From Acutalibacter sp. (lineage in GTDB: Bacteria; Bacillota; Clostridia; Oscillospirales; Acutalibacteraceae), in assembly GCA_020025775.1 (NCBI GenBank), contig JAHHRN010000010.1:1-25504 (forward strand): a stretch of DNA of 25,504 bases, written 5' to 3'. Below, in pieces: positions 1 through 7,315 of this stretch (position 1 is its first letter; each line of letters begins with the position of its first letter). The notes beneath the pieces are model-generated. The model was not told the DNA's origin. It saw only the letters and a program-made list of their open reading frames with translations, and did not search any database. Made by a program: the position numbers and the translations under genes.

Positions 1-520
1 ATGAAAAAACAATATTGCCGGATTTGATTTATTTCCCATCGTATTAAAAATCATAGAGACACCCTCCACTTCAAATCTTCAAAAATTATAGTCAAACTCG
101 CCGCATTTACAAAATAGCTGGGATTTATTTTTTTGAATCCAGCTCGAAGTCTGCTTTATCGCGATAAATTGAAAATTAAAAAATTCACGCGATTGGTCAC
201 GGACAACCCATAAAGGAATTTACGGCAGTTAGCTTTGACTAACTATAGGATAGCACATTCTTCTCAATCTTTCAATTACCTAAGAAATACTATTTCAATT
301 TTACTAGAGTAAGCTGTTGAAAATTTTCAGATTTTATGAGCAATTTCTTTGTATAGACAAAAAAACGCTTATACTTCTTGAGAAAATTAAAATTTTCGGT
401 AGAGTATGATTTCCTTTCGTACCATTGTGGCGAGCAGACCGTTTTTACTCCTGCGAAAATCAAAACAGTACATCCGTTAGACGTAAACTCCTAAGGCATC
501 TTTCATGCATACCGAAAGGA
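1..520. other. Gene-free AT-rich region at the window edge
   Basis: No convincing coding region is present. The first ATG opens only an eight-codon frame. The open frame on the plus strand that starts at 425 runs antisense into the hypothetical gene ending at 620, has no good ribosome binding site, and is treated as a shadow. The stretch is AT-rich with a small inverted repeat (AGTTAG/CTAACT near 229-244). A TTTCCTTTCG motif near 410 recurs as its reverse complement near 512. I see no tRNA, riboswitch or repeat array. It may be the intergenic region downstream of a gene lying outside the window. Confidence 0.5.
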
Positions 521-559
521 AAACCCGACACAATCCAATTTGGAGATTGTGTCGGGTTT
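521..559 (-). terminator. Rho-independent terminator downstream of the helical hypothetical gene
   Basis: A perfect 15-bp inverted repeat (521-535 with 545-559) encloses a 9-nt loop. On the minus strand it is followed by a T-rich tail (TTTTCCTTT). It lies about 60 nt after the stop codon of the hypothetical gene ending at 620 and probably ends the PHP/hypothetical transcript. Confidence 0.75.
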
Positions 560-619
560 GATAAGAAAACTTCTTTACGGGCGTACCGAAACGGTTCGTC
601 CTTTTTCTTTTATTTACGT

Positions 620-1183
620 TTAAATGACAAAATTGAAAATGTCGAAAATACCTTCTACTTCATCGGAAATGAGGTTGAAAAGACGCTTGCCGAGCTCAAC
701 ATAGCTTTCCTCATTTTCTTTACCGCAAAGCATGGCAAAGGCTTTGCCGATTTCGGTAATCACGCTCAGGCTTTCTTTGCGCATCGCTAAGTAATAGAAG
801 CTGTATTCTGCGCCGTCCGAAAATTCGGTATAGAAGTCGAGGTCACCGTTTTTAATGTTGCCGTAAAGCGCGTTAATCGCGGTACTCTTGATAATCGCAT
901 TCGGCAAAATGCGGTTGAGGGTGTATTCCGCCGAAAAGAACATGAGAATTTTAATCTGGTAGAGAATCTCTTTGGGGTAATCCACCGTGCCCAAAATAGA
1001 GCTGAGATGTTCTAACAAATCCTTTTCATTCAGGAAAATATCAGCCAGATAATCGCCGAGGCGTATGGCTTCGTCAATATTGCCGTTGGCACGCTGTTCT
1101 TCCATAAGCGCAATGAAACCCAGTTCATCGTCGCGGCTTTTGGCTTTTTCCTGCCCAAAAATTTTGATGTCGCTGTCTTCCAT
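620..1183 (-). CDS. Hypothetical helical cytosolic protein (187 aa)
   Basis: I do not recognise this protein. It begins MEDSDIKIFGQEKAKSRDDE, has no signal peptide or membrane segment, is rich in acidic and hydrophobic residues and looks predominantly alpha-helical. The ATG at 1183 is preceded by a GAGGT ribosome binding site at a suitable distance. It starts 36 nt after the stop of the PHP-domain phosphoesterase on the same strand and is followed by a strong terminator, so the two genes probably form a bicistronic operon. That suggests, without proving, a linked role such as nucleotide or RNA end metabolism. The large open frame at 1030-1272 on the same strand overlaps both genes out of frame and is a shadow. 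Confidence that it is a real gene is high; its function is unknown. Confidence 0.75.
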   Translation of the reverse strand: MEDSDIKIFGQEKAKSRDDELGFIALMEEQRANGNIDEAIRLGDYLADIFLNEKDLLEHLSSILGTVDYPKEILYQIKILMFFSAEYTLNRILPNAIIKSTAINALYGNIKNGDLDFYTEFSDGAEYSFYYLAMRKESLSVITEIGKAFAMLCGKENEESYVELGKRLFNLISDEVEGIFDIFNFVI

Positions 1184-1219
1184 GTGTCTACCTCAAATCT
1201 TTCCGGCATCGACGGTTTT

Positions 1220-2131
1220 TCAGCCGATGCTCTTTTCTTGCGCCGCAGCCAGTGCAGCTGCTTCGGCGGCAAGCTTTTGCTGTTTCTTTAAAAGTCTTTT
1301 TTGTTTTGCCTTGTAACCGAGGAGCTTATCCATAGCGGTGTCCGGCGTTAAAACGTCTCCAATGGAAACGGGATAGTTGTTGTAAAGACCGTGGAAATCC
1401 GAACCGCCGGTCATTAAGAGCTTGTGCTTCTGTGCGAGCTTTTGCAGCTGGGCACGCTGTTCGTCATTGGCAGAAGGATGCCAAACCTCGATGCCGTCCA
1501 AACCACATTCGATTAAACGGGGGAGGGAATCTAAGTTATCATAAACAAAGGGATGCGCTAAAACGGCAATGCCGCCGGCATCGTGAATCGCGGTGACCAC
1601 TTCTTCAATATCCGAAAATTTCGGTGTAACCAAAATGGACTTGCTTCCTTCCTTTGTGAAAAGCTCGTCGTAAAGGTCGCCGTGAATCTGCTGTGCAAAG
1701 CCGCACTCCATGAGTGCCTGCATCATATGCACCTTAAAAATGTTGGTGGAACCGGTTGCGCATTTGGCAATGAATTCTGCCGCAATCGGATATTTGCGCA
1801 CGAGCTGGAGCATCATATAATGCGCCGCCTTTTTGCGTGCCAAAGAATTGCGGTGGCAAAGACCCTCTAAACGGTCGGGATAGTCGCATGAATAGCAAAG
1901 CAAATGTACCGTTTTACCGGTTTCTTTATCTGTAGCGGAAAGTTCAACCCCCGGAATGACCTGAACACCAGCGCGTTGACCGATAATTTTACCGCGGACA
2001 GTTGCCGCAAGACAATCGTGGTCTGTAATGGCGATGGCCTCGACGCCGCGTTTTTTTGCCAGTGTAATTAAGTCCTCAATACCCAATGAGCCATCCGAAA
2101 GTTTGGTATGGCAATGTAAATCTCCCTGCAC
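1220..2131 (-). CDS. PHP-domain metal-dependent phosphoesterase (TrpH/YciV-like)
   Basis: The 303-residue protein belongs to the PHP phosphoesterase family, whose TrpH/YciV members remove phosphates from nucleotides or short oligonucleotides using a metal cluster. The expected ligands appear in order: an N-terminal DLHCHT (His6, His8) with SDGS, ITDHD (37-39), PGVELS (Glu63), VHLL (His76), AHPF mid-protein, and GGSDFHG near the C-terminus. The start is GTG at 2131, seven nt after AGGAGG; no better in-frame start is seen. The last ~30 residues form a Lys/Ala-rich, probably coiled tail that is unusual for the family. A consensus promoter and a hairpin-rich leader of about 100 nt precede it. It is the first gene of a likely two-gene operon. 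The family assignment is confident; the exact substrate cannot be read from sequence. Confidence 0.9.
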   Translation of the reverse strand: MQGDLHCHTKLSDGSLGIEDLITLAKKRGVEAIAITDHDCLAATVRGKIIGQRAGVQVIPGVELSATDKETGKTVHLLCYSCDYPDRLEGLCHRNSLARKKAAHYMMLQLVRKYPIAAEFIAKCATGSTNIFKVHMMQALMECGFAQQIHGDLYDELFTKEGSKSILVTPKFSDIEEVVTAIHDAGGIAVLAHPFVYDNLDSLPRLIECGLDGIEVWHPSANDEQRAQLQKLAQKHKLLMTGGSDFHGLYNNYPVSIGDVLTPDTAMDKLLGYKAKQKRLLKKQQKLAAEAAALAAAQEKSIG

Positions 2132-2165
2132 GAAAATGCCTCCTAACTAATAAAAAAGAGCAGTG

Positions 2166-2227
2166 GAATTACGATGTAATTCGCGAATACAAAAATTGAG
2201 AAATTTAGGCCGAAAATTCCTCAATTT
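2166..2227 (-). promoter_or_regulatory. Structured 5' leader of the PHP phosphoesterase gene
   Basis: Between the promoter and the ribosome binding site lie two hairpins. One pairs AAATTGAG (2193-2200) with CTCAATTT (2220-2227) and has an inner AATTT/AAATT stem. On the minus strand it is followed by a short U-run. The second is GAATTAC/GTAATTC (2166-2172 with 2176-2182). It does not match a riboswitch class that I recognise. Attenuator or mRNA-stability roles are possible. Confidence 0.4.
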
Positions 2228-2244
2228 ATCATGATACTGTACCT

Positions 2245-2273
2245 ATTATACTCTCTTTCAGAGGGCATTGCAA
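2245..2273 (-). promoter_or_regulatory. SigA-type promoter of the PHP operon
   Basis: On the minus strand TTGCAA (2273-2268), a 17-bp spacer and TATAAT (2250-2245) match the housekeeping promoter consensus closely. It lies about 115 nt upstream of the GTG start of the phosphoesterase. Apart from this promoter and the leader hairpins, nothing else is evident in 2132-2467; short open frames on both strands there are not supported. Confidence 0.75.
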
Positions 2274-2467
2274 GGGATCTTTCCGACCCAAGGGCGATTT
2301 GGGAAGAATATGGGAGAAGTAACAAAAGAACGCTCGAAAAGAGGGGAGATTTAATAAACTTTGAGCGAAATAGACAAGGAACTCTTCAAAAGTATGGACA
2401 GGACTTCCAAAAAACATACAATTTTCGAAAATTTTAAAAAGAAATCCAAGAAAAGCGAAAAAAAGGA

Positions 2468-2497
2468 TTGACAAAACCACTCTCTATTGTGTATAAT
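2468..2497 (+). promoter_or_regulatory. Promoter of tRNA-Thr
   Basis: A perfect TTGACA (2468-2473) and a perfect TATAAT (2492-2497) are separated by 18 bp. The expected start point falls about 30 nt before the tRNA gene. This is a strong, rRNA/tRNA-grade promoter. Confidence 0.85.
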
Positions 2498-2533
2498 ATT
2501 GAACGTTCCACGGTGAGTGTGAAAACTTCATAT

Positions 2534-2609
2534 GCTGCTATGGCTCAGCAGGTAGAGCACGTCCTTGGTAAGGACGAGGTCACCAGTTCGAATCTGGTTA
2601 GCAGCTCCA
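2534..2609 (+). tRNA. tRNA-Thr (anticodon GGT)
   Basis: A full cloverleaf can be drawn. The acceptor stem pairs GCTGCTA with TAGCAGC, the D-arm is GCTC/GAGC, the anticodon stem is CGTCC/GGACG with loop TTGGTAA giving anticodon GGT (reads ACC/ACT, threonine), and the T-arm is ACCAG/CTGGT around TTCGAAT. The discriminator is T at 2606 and the CCA end is encoded at 2607-2609. A strong promoter precedes it and a terminator follows, so it is a single-gene transcript. Confidence 0.97.
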
Positions 2610-2615
2610 AAAAGA

Positions 2616-2645
2616 ACCTTGCACTTTTGTGCAAGGTCTTTTTTT
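2616..2645 (+). terminator. Terminator of tRNA-Thr
   Basis: A 9-bp perfect stem (ACCTTGCAC with GTGCAAGGT) encloses a TTTT loop and is followed by a run of seven T. It begins seven nt after the encoded CCA. Confidence 0.9.
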
Positions 2646-2655
2646 ATCTAAATTT

Positions 2656-2789
2656 CCAGATTCGAACTGGTTCGTCCATGTCACGACTTGTCGTGACGGA
2701 CATAAAATAGGATACTTTGCGAAGCAAAGTTAAGGCATGCGAAAGCATGCCGAATCTGGTTCGTCCATTTCCCGGCGGTTACCGCAGGG
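2656..2789 (+). repeat. Cluster of short hairpins with tRNA T-arm copies
   Basis: The gap of about 310 bp between tRNA-Thr and the DUF3783 gene holds several back-to-back inverted repeats. They are CCAG/CTGG at 2656-2670; GTCC..GTCACGAC/GTCGTGAC..GGAC at 2674-2701; ACTTTGC-GAA-GCAAAGT at 2714-2730; GGCATGC-GAAA-GCATGCC at 2734-2751; and a CCC..GCGG/CCGC..GGG hairpin at 2771-2789. The first, at 2656-2670, is the exact reverse complement of the tRNA T-arm at 2582-2596. A 13-bp direct repeat CTGGTTCGTCCAT occurs at 2667-2679 and 2756-2768. No open frame is credible here. It may be a dispersed structured repeat or a remnant of an element that used the tRNA; no integrase is nearby. Confidence 0.5.
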
Positions 2790-2810
2790 AAAACATTTGC
2801 GTTCCCTTTA

Positions 2811-2839
2811 TTTACAAAGTGCGGCACAGCGTGTATAAT
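2811..2839 (+). promoter_or_regulatory. Promoter of the DUF3783 gene
   Basis: TTTACA (2811-2816), a 17-bp spacer and a perfect TATAAT (2834-2839) lie about 80 nt upstream of the start codon. An ATAGACTT motif is repeated in the short AT-rich leader. Confidence 0.7.
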
Positions 2840-2919
2840 AAAACTGCTCACAGAACAGAGCACAAAGCCAATAGACTTCAAAATTTTTATATAGCTATAG
2901 ACTTTAAAGGAGAATGACC

Positions 2920-3300
2920 ATGCGCGCGAGAATCACGCAAGCCAAAAAGACAATTTTAATTTACGGGCTGACCGCGGAAGAAAACGCCAAACTTTCAGCC
3001 CTTGCCGAAGAAAAAAAGATTGCTTGCAAGGCGGTTAGCGACAGGGAAACCGCTTTAACGGTTGCTCAGCTTTTATATGGGGAAAATCCGCCGCAGGGCG
3101 AAGAGGAAGCTGTTGACGGTAAGTTTGCCGTATTAGACGGCTTCGGCAACAAAGAGCGCGAGGGCACGGCGCTGATCAATGCTGTGGATGCTTCTGTTTT
3201 AAAAGCTGTGCGCACCCCTTATAACGGCGGTTGGAAGTTTAAAGACCTTTGCAAGGAACTAAAAAAAGAACACGCTGTTATGCACAAAGGTAAAAATTAA
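2920..3300 (+). CDS. DUF3783 domain protein
   Basis: The protein has about 126 residues. Its C-terminal half matches what I know of DUF3783, a small domain of unknown function common in Clostridia: a LDGFG segment, then KAVRTPYNGGWKFKDL and a Lys/Glu-rich end. The N-terminal half (TILIYGLTAEENAKLSALA) looks like a small alpha/beta fold. Two ATGs are close together. AAAGGAG ends only one nt before the first (2914) but seven nt before the second (2920), so the second is chosen. It has its own promoter and a terminator directly behind it, so it is monocistronic. No function is assigned; the family call is from memory of its conserved motif. Confidence 0.75.
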   Translation: MRARITQAKKTILIYGLTAEENAKLSALAEEKKIACKAVSDRETALTVAQLLYGENPPQGEEEAVDGKFAVLDGFGNKEREGTALINAVDASVLKAVRTPYNGGWKFKDLCKELKKEHAVMHKGKN

Positions 3301-3318
3301 GAAAAATACAAAAAGAAA

Positions 3319-3349
3319 CCCCCGTTCCGAAATATCGGACGGGGGTTTT
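3319..3349. terminator. Bidirectional terminator
   Basis: A GC-rich stem (CCCCCG with CGGGGG, continued by TCCGA/TCGGA after a single bulge) is followed by TTTT on the plus strand and by TTTCTTTTT on the minus strand. It lies between the convergent DUF3783 gene and the dockerin hydrolase gene and can end both. Confidence 0.85.
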
Positions 3350-3352
3350 GTG

Positions 3353-5464
3353 TTATTTGGATTTTGCAGGAAGTGTTTCGAGGTTCGCTTCCGTGGTAGC
3401 TTCGGGTTTGGCTTTTTCCGTAGTTTCCACTTCGGTGACAACCTCTGTGGCGGCTTCTGCCTGCGCTACTTCTTCTGCTTTTTCACTTTCCGGCTCGATA
3501 GGTTCAATCGACGGTGCCGTTGGCTTTGCAGCGGTTACCTTCTTCAGCTCCTCGAGCACGTGGCTGTTTTGAAGCTTATCTGTTATCGCACCTATATCCG
3601 GCTTGCCTGCGGGCATCGGAAGCTTATCCTTGAGCCCTGCGCCTGCGGAAGCAAGGTCACCCTTGAGCTTATCGCCTGTCGAAAGAAGAGGCTTTAATAA
3701 ATCCTGTAATTCGGGCGGCAACTGGGAAGGATCCTTCGGCAATTCTGCGGGGATTTTCTCTTCGGGTACGCCGCTTGCAATGAGCTGGTCACGAATTTTA
3801 TCCTTTTCTGTTTCTGCGCCGATATAGCCTTTCATGATTTTGCGTGCATCCTCTAAGGTGGCTTTGCAGTTGTGGTTCACATCCGCCGCCTCACGCTGAA
3901 TGGGCGTGAAATCCTCCACTTTGTTTGCATAGCGCAGAACGTGTCTGGCATCTACAAGATTCACTGTGCCGTCACGGTTGGCGTCGCCATATTGCAGGCT
4001 TAGCGGCATTAAAATATGCGAATCGCGATTATAGAGCATGAACTGCGGATAGTCGGGGTGATCGTCAATATCCACCTGCTTCGGTGCCGTTAAAATATGC
4101 GCATAGAATTTGCATTGATTTTCTTCCATCGAGAAGCCAACGTGCTCCATGTTCTTGATGAACCATGTGCATTCGGGGAACATGCAGGTGGAAGCGTCAA
4201 TCATGCGGTCGGGCGAGAGATATTTACTCTGTGGTGTGCTTTCGGGCAGGGTCATGCCGAGGGACGCACAAGTCGCGCCGCCGCTGGTCTGTTTGGTTTC
4301 GATAACCTTGTCGCCGGTATAAGCCGAATCGGGGCTGACGGGCGGCATCGGTAAATTATAGTTGGAAAGAATAGCGAGGCTGACACCGTTTTTTTGTGCC
4401 CGGCGGAAGGTCTTTTCCACATTGCGCTGTACAAGCTGATAAGCGTCAATTTTTGCGCTCAATGCTGCCAATTCAGCGGCAGAGGCGTTGGAGCGGGAGA
4501 ACATATAGTCCTTCGCCGTCAACAGGTCCTCATTCGGTACGAAGGACCAGAAGCCGAGGCAGTAGCCGAACGCCGGCAAAACGAAATCGGTGTAAAGCTT
4601 ATCTTTTTCATAGCGTAAGAAAGTATCTGCTAAAGAAAGCACCTGCTCCAAAATCGGTGTGGAGCCTAAAATCTTGCCGAGTTCTTCTCTGCCAACGGTT
4701 TCATCAATCATGGCAATGAGGTCGTTTTTGTTAAACTGCATATTGCCCTTAAACAGCTCGCCGACATAGGAAACGCCTGTAAAGGCAGAGGAAATCATCG
4801 TGATGTTGGAAATGTCGGCTGTGCCGTATTTGGCGATATAGGTCGAAACCATGACACCGCCCATGCTGATGCCGGCAATCGAAACCTTCTTAGCCCCGGT
4901 CACTTCTTTAATATGTTTGACCCAAGTGTTGAGCTCATCGGCAATCGTAAAGGGATCCTGTCGCCAGTCTAAGCCGTAGATAAAAATATTATCCGGGCCG
5001 ACTTCGTGCATGGTTTCTACATAGAGGGATTTGGTGAAAATCTCCTCGTATTCGGGCGAGCCGACGCCGTAATAGCCTGCGGATTCGGGGTACTGGTAGG
5101 AAAGCTGCACCTCGGGATGCGCTACAGTACCGTCGGGATTGCAGGTGACGGGCTCGAACATTTCGGTAACAATCGGGAGTGCTTGATCGTAGAAAGCATC
5201 ATAATCCGCCTGCGTTTGCGGAGATTTCAAAAGCTCCAGTAAAAAAGGCGCGGCCTGTTTTACGGCTTCTAAAATAAAGGGCTTTTTAATGGGGAAAACC
5301 ATTTTGCCTGTGGCGGGGTCTTCGAGCGGATATTCAGAAAAGCCGGTTACAATCAATACGGGATTTTTCTGCGGCTCGGCGGCAAACGCGGGCACCAAGG
5401 TGAGCACCAAAAGCAAAACGGCAATGCCGACGCTGAGTATTTTTTTGAATAGCGGTGATTTCAC
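3353..5464 (-). CDS. Secreted alpha/beta hydrolase (lipase/LCAT-like) with dockerin domain
   Basis: This is a large exported hydrolase. A classical signal peptide (Lys-rich start, long Leu/Val core, PAFA-A near residue 30) precedes an alpha/beta hydrolase domain with the nucleophile elbow GISMGG (Ser203 in the ATG-numbered frame). The N-terminal layout (PVLIVTGF, IYGLDWR) resembles lipases of the lecithin:cholesterol acyltransferase type. Residues 497-552 form a type I dockerin: one complete calcium loop beginning DANRDGTVN and a second, DVNHNCKAT, in which the usual Gly is Cys. A Pro/Glu/Thr/Ala-rich tail of about 150 residues follows, so the dockerin is not C-terminal. AGGAGG directly abuts the first ATG at 5473, with no spacing; the in-frame GTG at 5464 has a 9-nt spacing and yields MKSPLFKK, so it is chosen (703 aa). 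A role in cleaving acyl or ester bonds outside the cell is inferred. Confidence 0.85.
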   Translation of the reverse strand: MKSPLFKKILSVGIAVLLLVLTLVPAFAAEPQKNPVLIVTGFSEYPLEDPATGKMVFPIKKPFILEAVKQAAPFLLELLKSPQTQADYDAFYDQALPIVTEMFEPVTCNPDGTVAHPEVQLSYQYPESAGYYGVGSPEYEEIFTKSLYVETMHEVGPDNIFIYGLDWRQDPFTIADELNTWVKHIKEVTGAKKVSIAGISMGGVMVSTYIAKYGTADISNITMISSAFTGVSYVGELFKGNMQFNKNDLIAMIDETVGREELGKILGSTPILEQVLSLADTFLRYEKDKLYTDFVLPAFGYCLGFWSFVPNEDLLTAKDYMFSRSNASAAELAALSAKIDAYQLVQRNVEKTFRRAQKNGVSLAILSNYNLPMPPVSPDSAYTGDKVIETKQTSGGATCASLGMTLPESTPQSKYLSPDRMIDASTCMFPECTWFIKNMEHVGFSMEENQCKFYAHILTAPKQVDIDDHPDYPQFMLYNRDSHILMPLSLQYGDANRDGTVNLVDARHVLRYANKVEDFTPIQREAADVNHNCKATLEDARKIMKGYIGAETEKDKIRDQLIASGVPEEKIPAELPKDPSQLPPELQDLLKPLLSTGDKLKGDLASAGAGLKDKLPMPAGKPDIGAITDKLQNSHVLEELKKVTAAKPTAPSIEPIEPESEKAEEVAQAEAATEVVTEVETTEKAKPEATTEANLETLPAKSK

Positions 5465-5572
5465 GAGAAACATCCTCCTTTGAAACGTAGTCGGAATTTT
5501 AAAAAACCACGTTCATAATAGAATGTTAACACAATAAACAAAAAAAGGCAAATGTTTCTTAAATTTTTATTG

Positions 5573-6496
5573 TTAAAATACAGAACTTATCTGCTTTTCG
5601 GAGGATTTCGGACTGTATTGCCACGAATCCAAATGCGAAATATCGGGGTAAGTGTAGGCGTTCGGGACTTGTGCCTCTGAAAAATGGTCAACCAAAATGA
5701 GCTTGATTTTCATTTTTTCAGGGCAGATGCTTTTAATATAGACCGAGGCACTTTCGCCCTCCTGCACGCCGGCGGTGTATTCCGCAAGACCGGCAAGGTT
5801 CGGGGCAAGCTCAATAAAAATACCGTATTTCTCAATCGAGCGCACAATGCCCGGAACGGTTTCACCGGCGGCAAAATGCGCCACATTCTCTTCCCACGTG
5901 CCGAGCAGCTCCTTGTGCGACAGGGTGATTTTGCCGTCCGCGTCAATGGATTTTACAATCGCCTTGATATTTTGGCCGGGTACAAAACGAACCTTCGGAT
6001 GCGGAATGCGCGACACACAAATGCTGTCAATCGGCAAAAGCGCGGGAATCCCTGCACCGACATCACAAAATGCACCGAAGGACTCGAGACGTGTGACGGC
6101 GGCGTCAATCACATCTCCTGCCGAGAGCGTGCTTATGTATTGTCGGCGACAATCCTCCTGTACGGCTTTTCGGGAAAGTACGGCATAGGTTTTACCGTCT
6201 TTCGCAGTTTTGAAATCGACAATATAAAAGCAAACGGGCTTGTTCACGCGCGATAAAATGGCAATATCGCGCACTTCACCTTCTTTAATGCCAATGGCGC
6301 ACTCCTCGCGCGGAATAATGCCTTCCATAACGCCCAAATCGACATGGAGATTGTGCTCGCGGTCGCCGAGCAGGGCACGGCTTTCTAAAAGGATATGCTT
6401 CACCTTGGCTTCTCTTAAATGGGCTTCCGAGGTAAAATAGCTTTGACTTTTGGCAAACAGCGCCCCGAAATCTTCGGGCGGAAAAAGCGTTTTCAT
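5573..6496 (-). CDS. S1 RNA-binding domain protein (ribosomal protein S1-like)
   Basis: The 307-residue cytosolic protein carries two clear S1 OB-fold repeats, about residues 125-195 (GDVIDAAVTRLESFGAF then KAIVKSIDADGKITLSHKEL) and 209-270 (GETVPGIVRSIEKYGIFIEL), plus a degenerate N-terminal S1-like segment (about 30-115). Clostridia encode such short S1 homologues in place of, or beside, full ribosomal protein S1; they bind single-stranded RNA. The frame stays open for another 112 codons upstream, but the ATG at 6496 has AAGGTGAT at the right distance, and the extension would run back into spoVT in a different frame. It is downstream of spoVT on the same strand, separated by a terminator hairpin. 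The gap of about 100 nt to the dockerin hydrolase contains no strong terminator. Confidence 0.85.
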   Translation of the reverse strand: MKTLFPPEDFGALFAKSQSYFTSEAHLREAKVKHILLESRALLGDREHNLHVDLGVMEGIIPREECAIGIKEGEVRDIAILSRVNKPVCFYIVDFKTAKDGKTYAVLSRKAVQEDCRRQYISTLSAGDVIDAAVTRLESFGAFCDVGAGIPALLPIDSICVSRIPHPKVRFVPGQNIKAIVKSIDADGKITLSHKELLGTWEENVAHFAAGETVPGIVRSIEKYGIFIELAPNLAGLAEYTAGVQEGESASVYIKSICPEKMKIKLILVDHFSEAQVPNAYTYPDISHLDSWQYSPKSSEKQISSVF

Positions 6497-6564
6497 TATA
6501 ATCACCTTTTTTCTGAAGTCTGTTTTTATGTATATGCAGGTAAAAGGCAATTTAGAAATGCAGA

Positions 6565-6605
6565 AACAGCGGATGAGGTTTTCTGCCCTAACCCCATCCG
6601 CTGTT
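6565..6605 (-). terminator. Terminator between spoVT and the S1 gene
   Basis: An 11-bp stem (AACAGCGGATG with CATCCGCTGTT) begins four nt after the spoVT stop codon. On the minus strand the tail is TTTCTGCATTTC. On the plus strand it is a run of T, so it could also stop antisense transcription. Confidence 0.7.
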
Positions 6606-6608
6606 TTT

Positions 6609-7148
6609 TTATTCCTCGGTCTGCTTGCCCAAAAAGGACGCGGCAACCTGTGTGAGCTTGATTTCTTCGGGTGCGGGCATTCTGCCGTCCTCCGAAAGTA
6701 AAAGCACCACAGAGCCGGAAACGTCTCCGCCGCCGATGATGGGATAAACAACGGCGGCTTCTCTCTCAAAGCCTGCAATCGGATACAGCGCGGCGGTCGC
6801 AGGTGAAGCAATATAATTCTGACGCTGGGCAATCAAATTTTCAAGCTCGGCGGAAAGACGGCGTTCAGTCAGCTCTCGCTTGGAAGCACCCGAAACCGCA
6901 ATCACGCGGTCACGGTCGGTCATAATCACGGGCAAATCCGTGGCACGATTTAAAACTTCAGCAAATTGTAATGCGGTTTGCGATAATTCTCCGATGGGAG
7001 AATATTTTTTGAAAATCACCTCGCCGTCGGCGGCGGTAAAGATTTCTAAGGGGTCGCCCTCGCGAATACGCATGGTTCTGCGAATTTCTTTCGGAATCAC
7101 GACTCTGCCGAGGTCATCAATGCGTCTCACAATACCCGTAGCTTTCAT
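6609..7148 (-). CDS. spoVT: Stage V sporulation protein T, AbrB-family regulator
   Basis: The 179-residue length and architecture match SpoVT. An N-terminal swapped-hairpin AbrB DNA-binding domain (residues 1-50: MKATGIVRRIDDLGRVVIPK, then RIREGDPLEIF) precedes a GAF-like sensor domain (about 55-178). In Bacillus subtilis (178 aa) SpoVT acts in the forespore under sigma-G and tunes late forespore genes and germination properties. The start codon has GGAG at about 7 nt. The upstream region contains an AT-rich GGTATATT stretch, but I cannot assign a clear sigma-A or sigma-G promoter. It is divergent from the EFR1 ferredoxin gene. It is strong evidence for a spore former. Confidence 0.95.
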   Translation of the reverse strand: MKATGIVRRIDDLGRVVIPKEIRRTMRIREGDPLEIFTAADGEVIFKKYSPIGELSQTALQFAEVLNRATDLPVIMTDRDRVIAVSGASKRELTERRLSAELENLIAQRQNYIASPATAALYPIAGFEREAAVVYPIIGGGDVSGSVVLLLSEDGRMPAPEEIKLTQVAASFLGKQTEE

Positions 7149-7256
7149 ATAAAAATCTCCTTCTAAACAAATCTTAGGCGTTGTTATTGTCTGCCGTAAG
7201 AAGAAAAATATACCGATTTTTCAATTTTTCTTGCATTTTTAAAACACCGAGAAGGC

Positions 7257-7285
7257 TTGACAAAGTGTTTCTTCGGGGGTACTAT
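7257..7285 (+). promoter_or_regulatory. Promoter of the EFR1 ferredoxin gene
   Basis: A perfect TTGACA (7257-7262) is followed by a 17-bp spacer and TACTAT (7280-7285). It lies about 30 nt upstream of the start codon, giving a short leader. Confidence 0.75.
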
Positions 7286-7315
7286 GGAAAAAGATTTTTT
7301 AAAGAAGGTAAGACT

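Noticed and set aside
425..790. Open frame of 121 codons on the plus strand at the left edge
   Set aside because: It runs antisense into a better supported minus-strand gene, has no ribosome binding site and spans a terminator hairpin.
2229..2480. Open frames on both strands between the PHP operon and tRNA-Thr
   Set aside because: They overlap the promoters of the flanking genes, have poor start contexts and low-complexity translations. The region reads as intergenic.
2534..2768. Possible integration site (att) at the 3' end of tRNA-Thr
   Set aside because: The direct repeat of the tRNA sequence is only about 11 bp, does not include the acceptor end, and no integrase or other mobile-element gene is nearby.
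5573..6832. 419-residue version of the S1-domain protein
   Set aside because: The extra 112 residues overlap spoVT in another frame and its terminator, and look non-protein-like; the ATG at 6496 has a good ribosome binding site.
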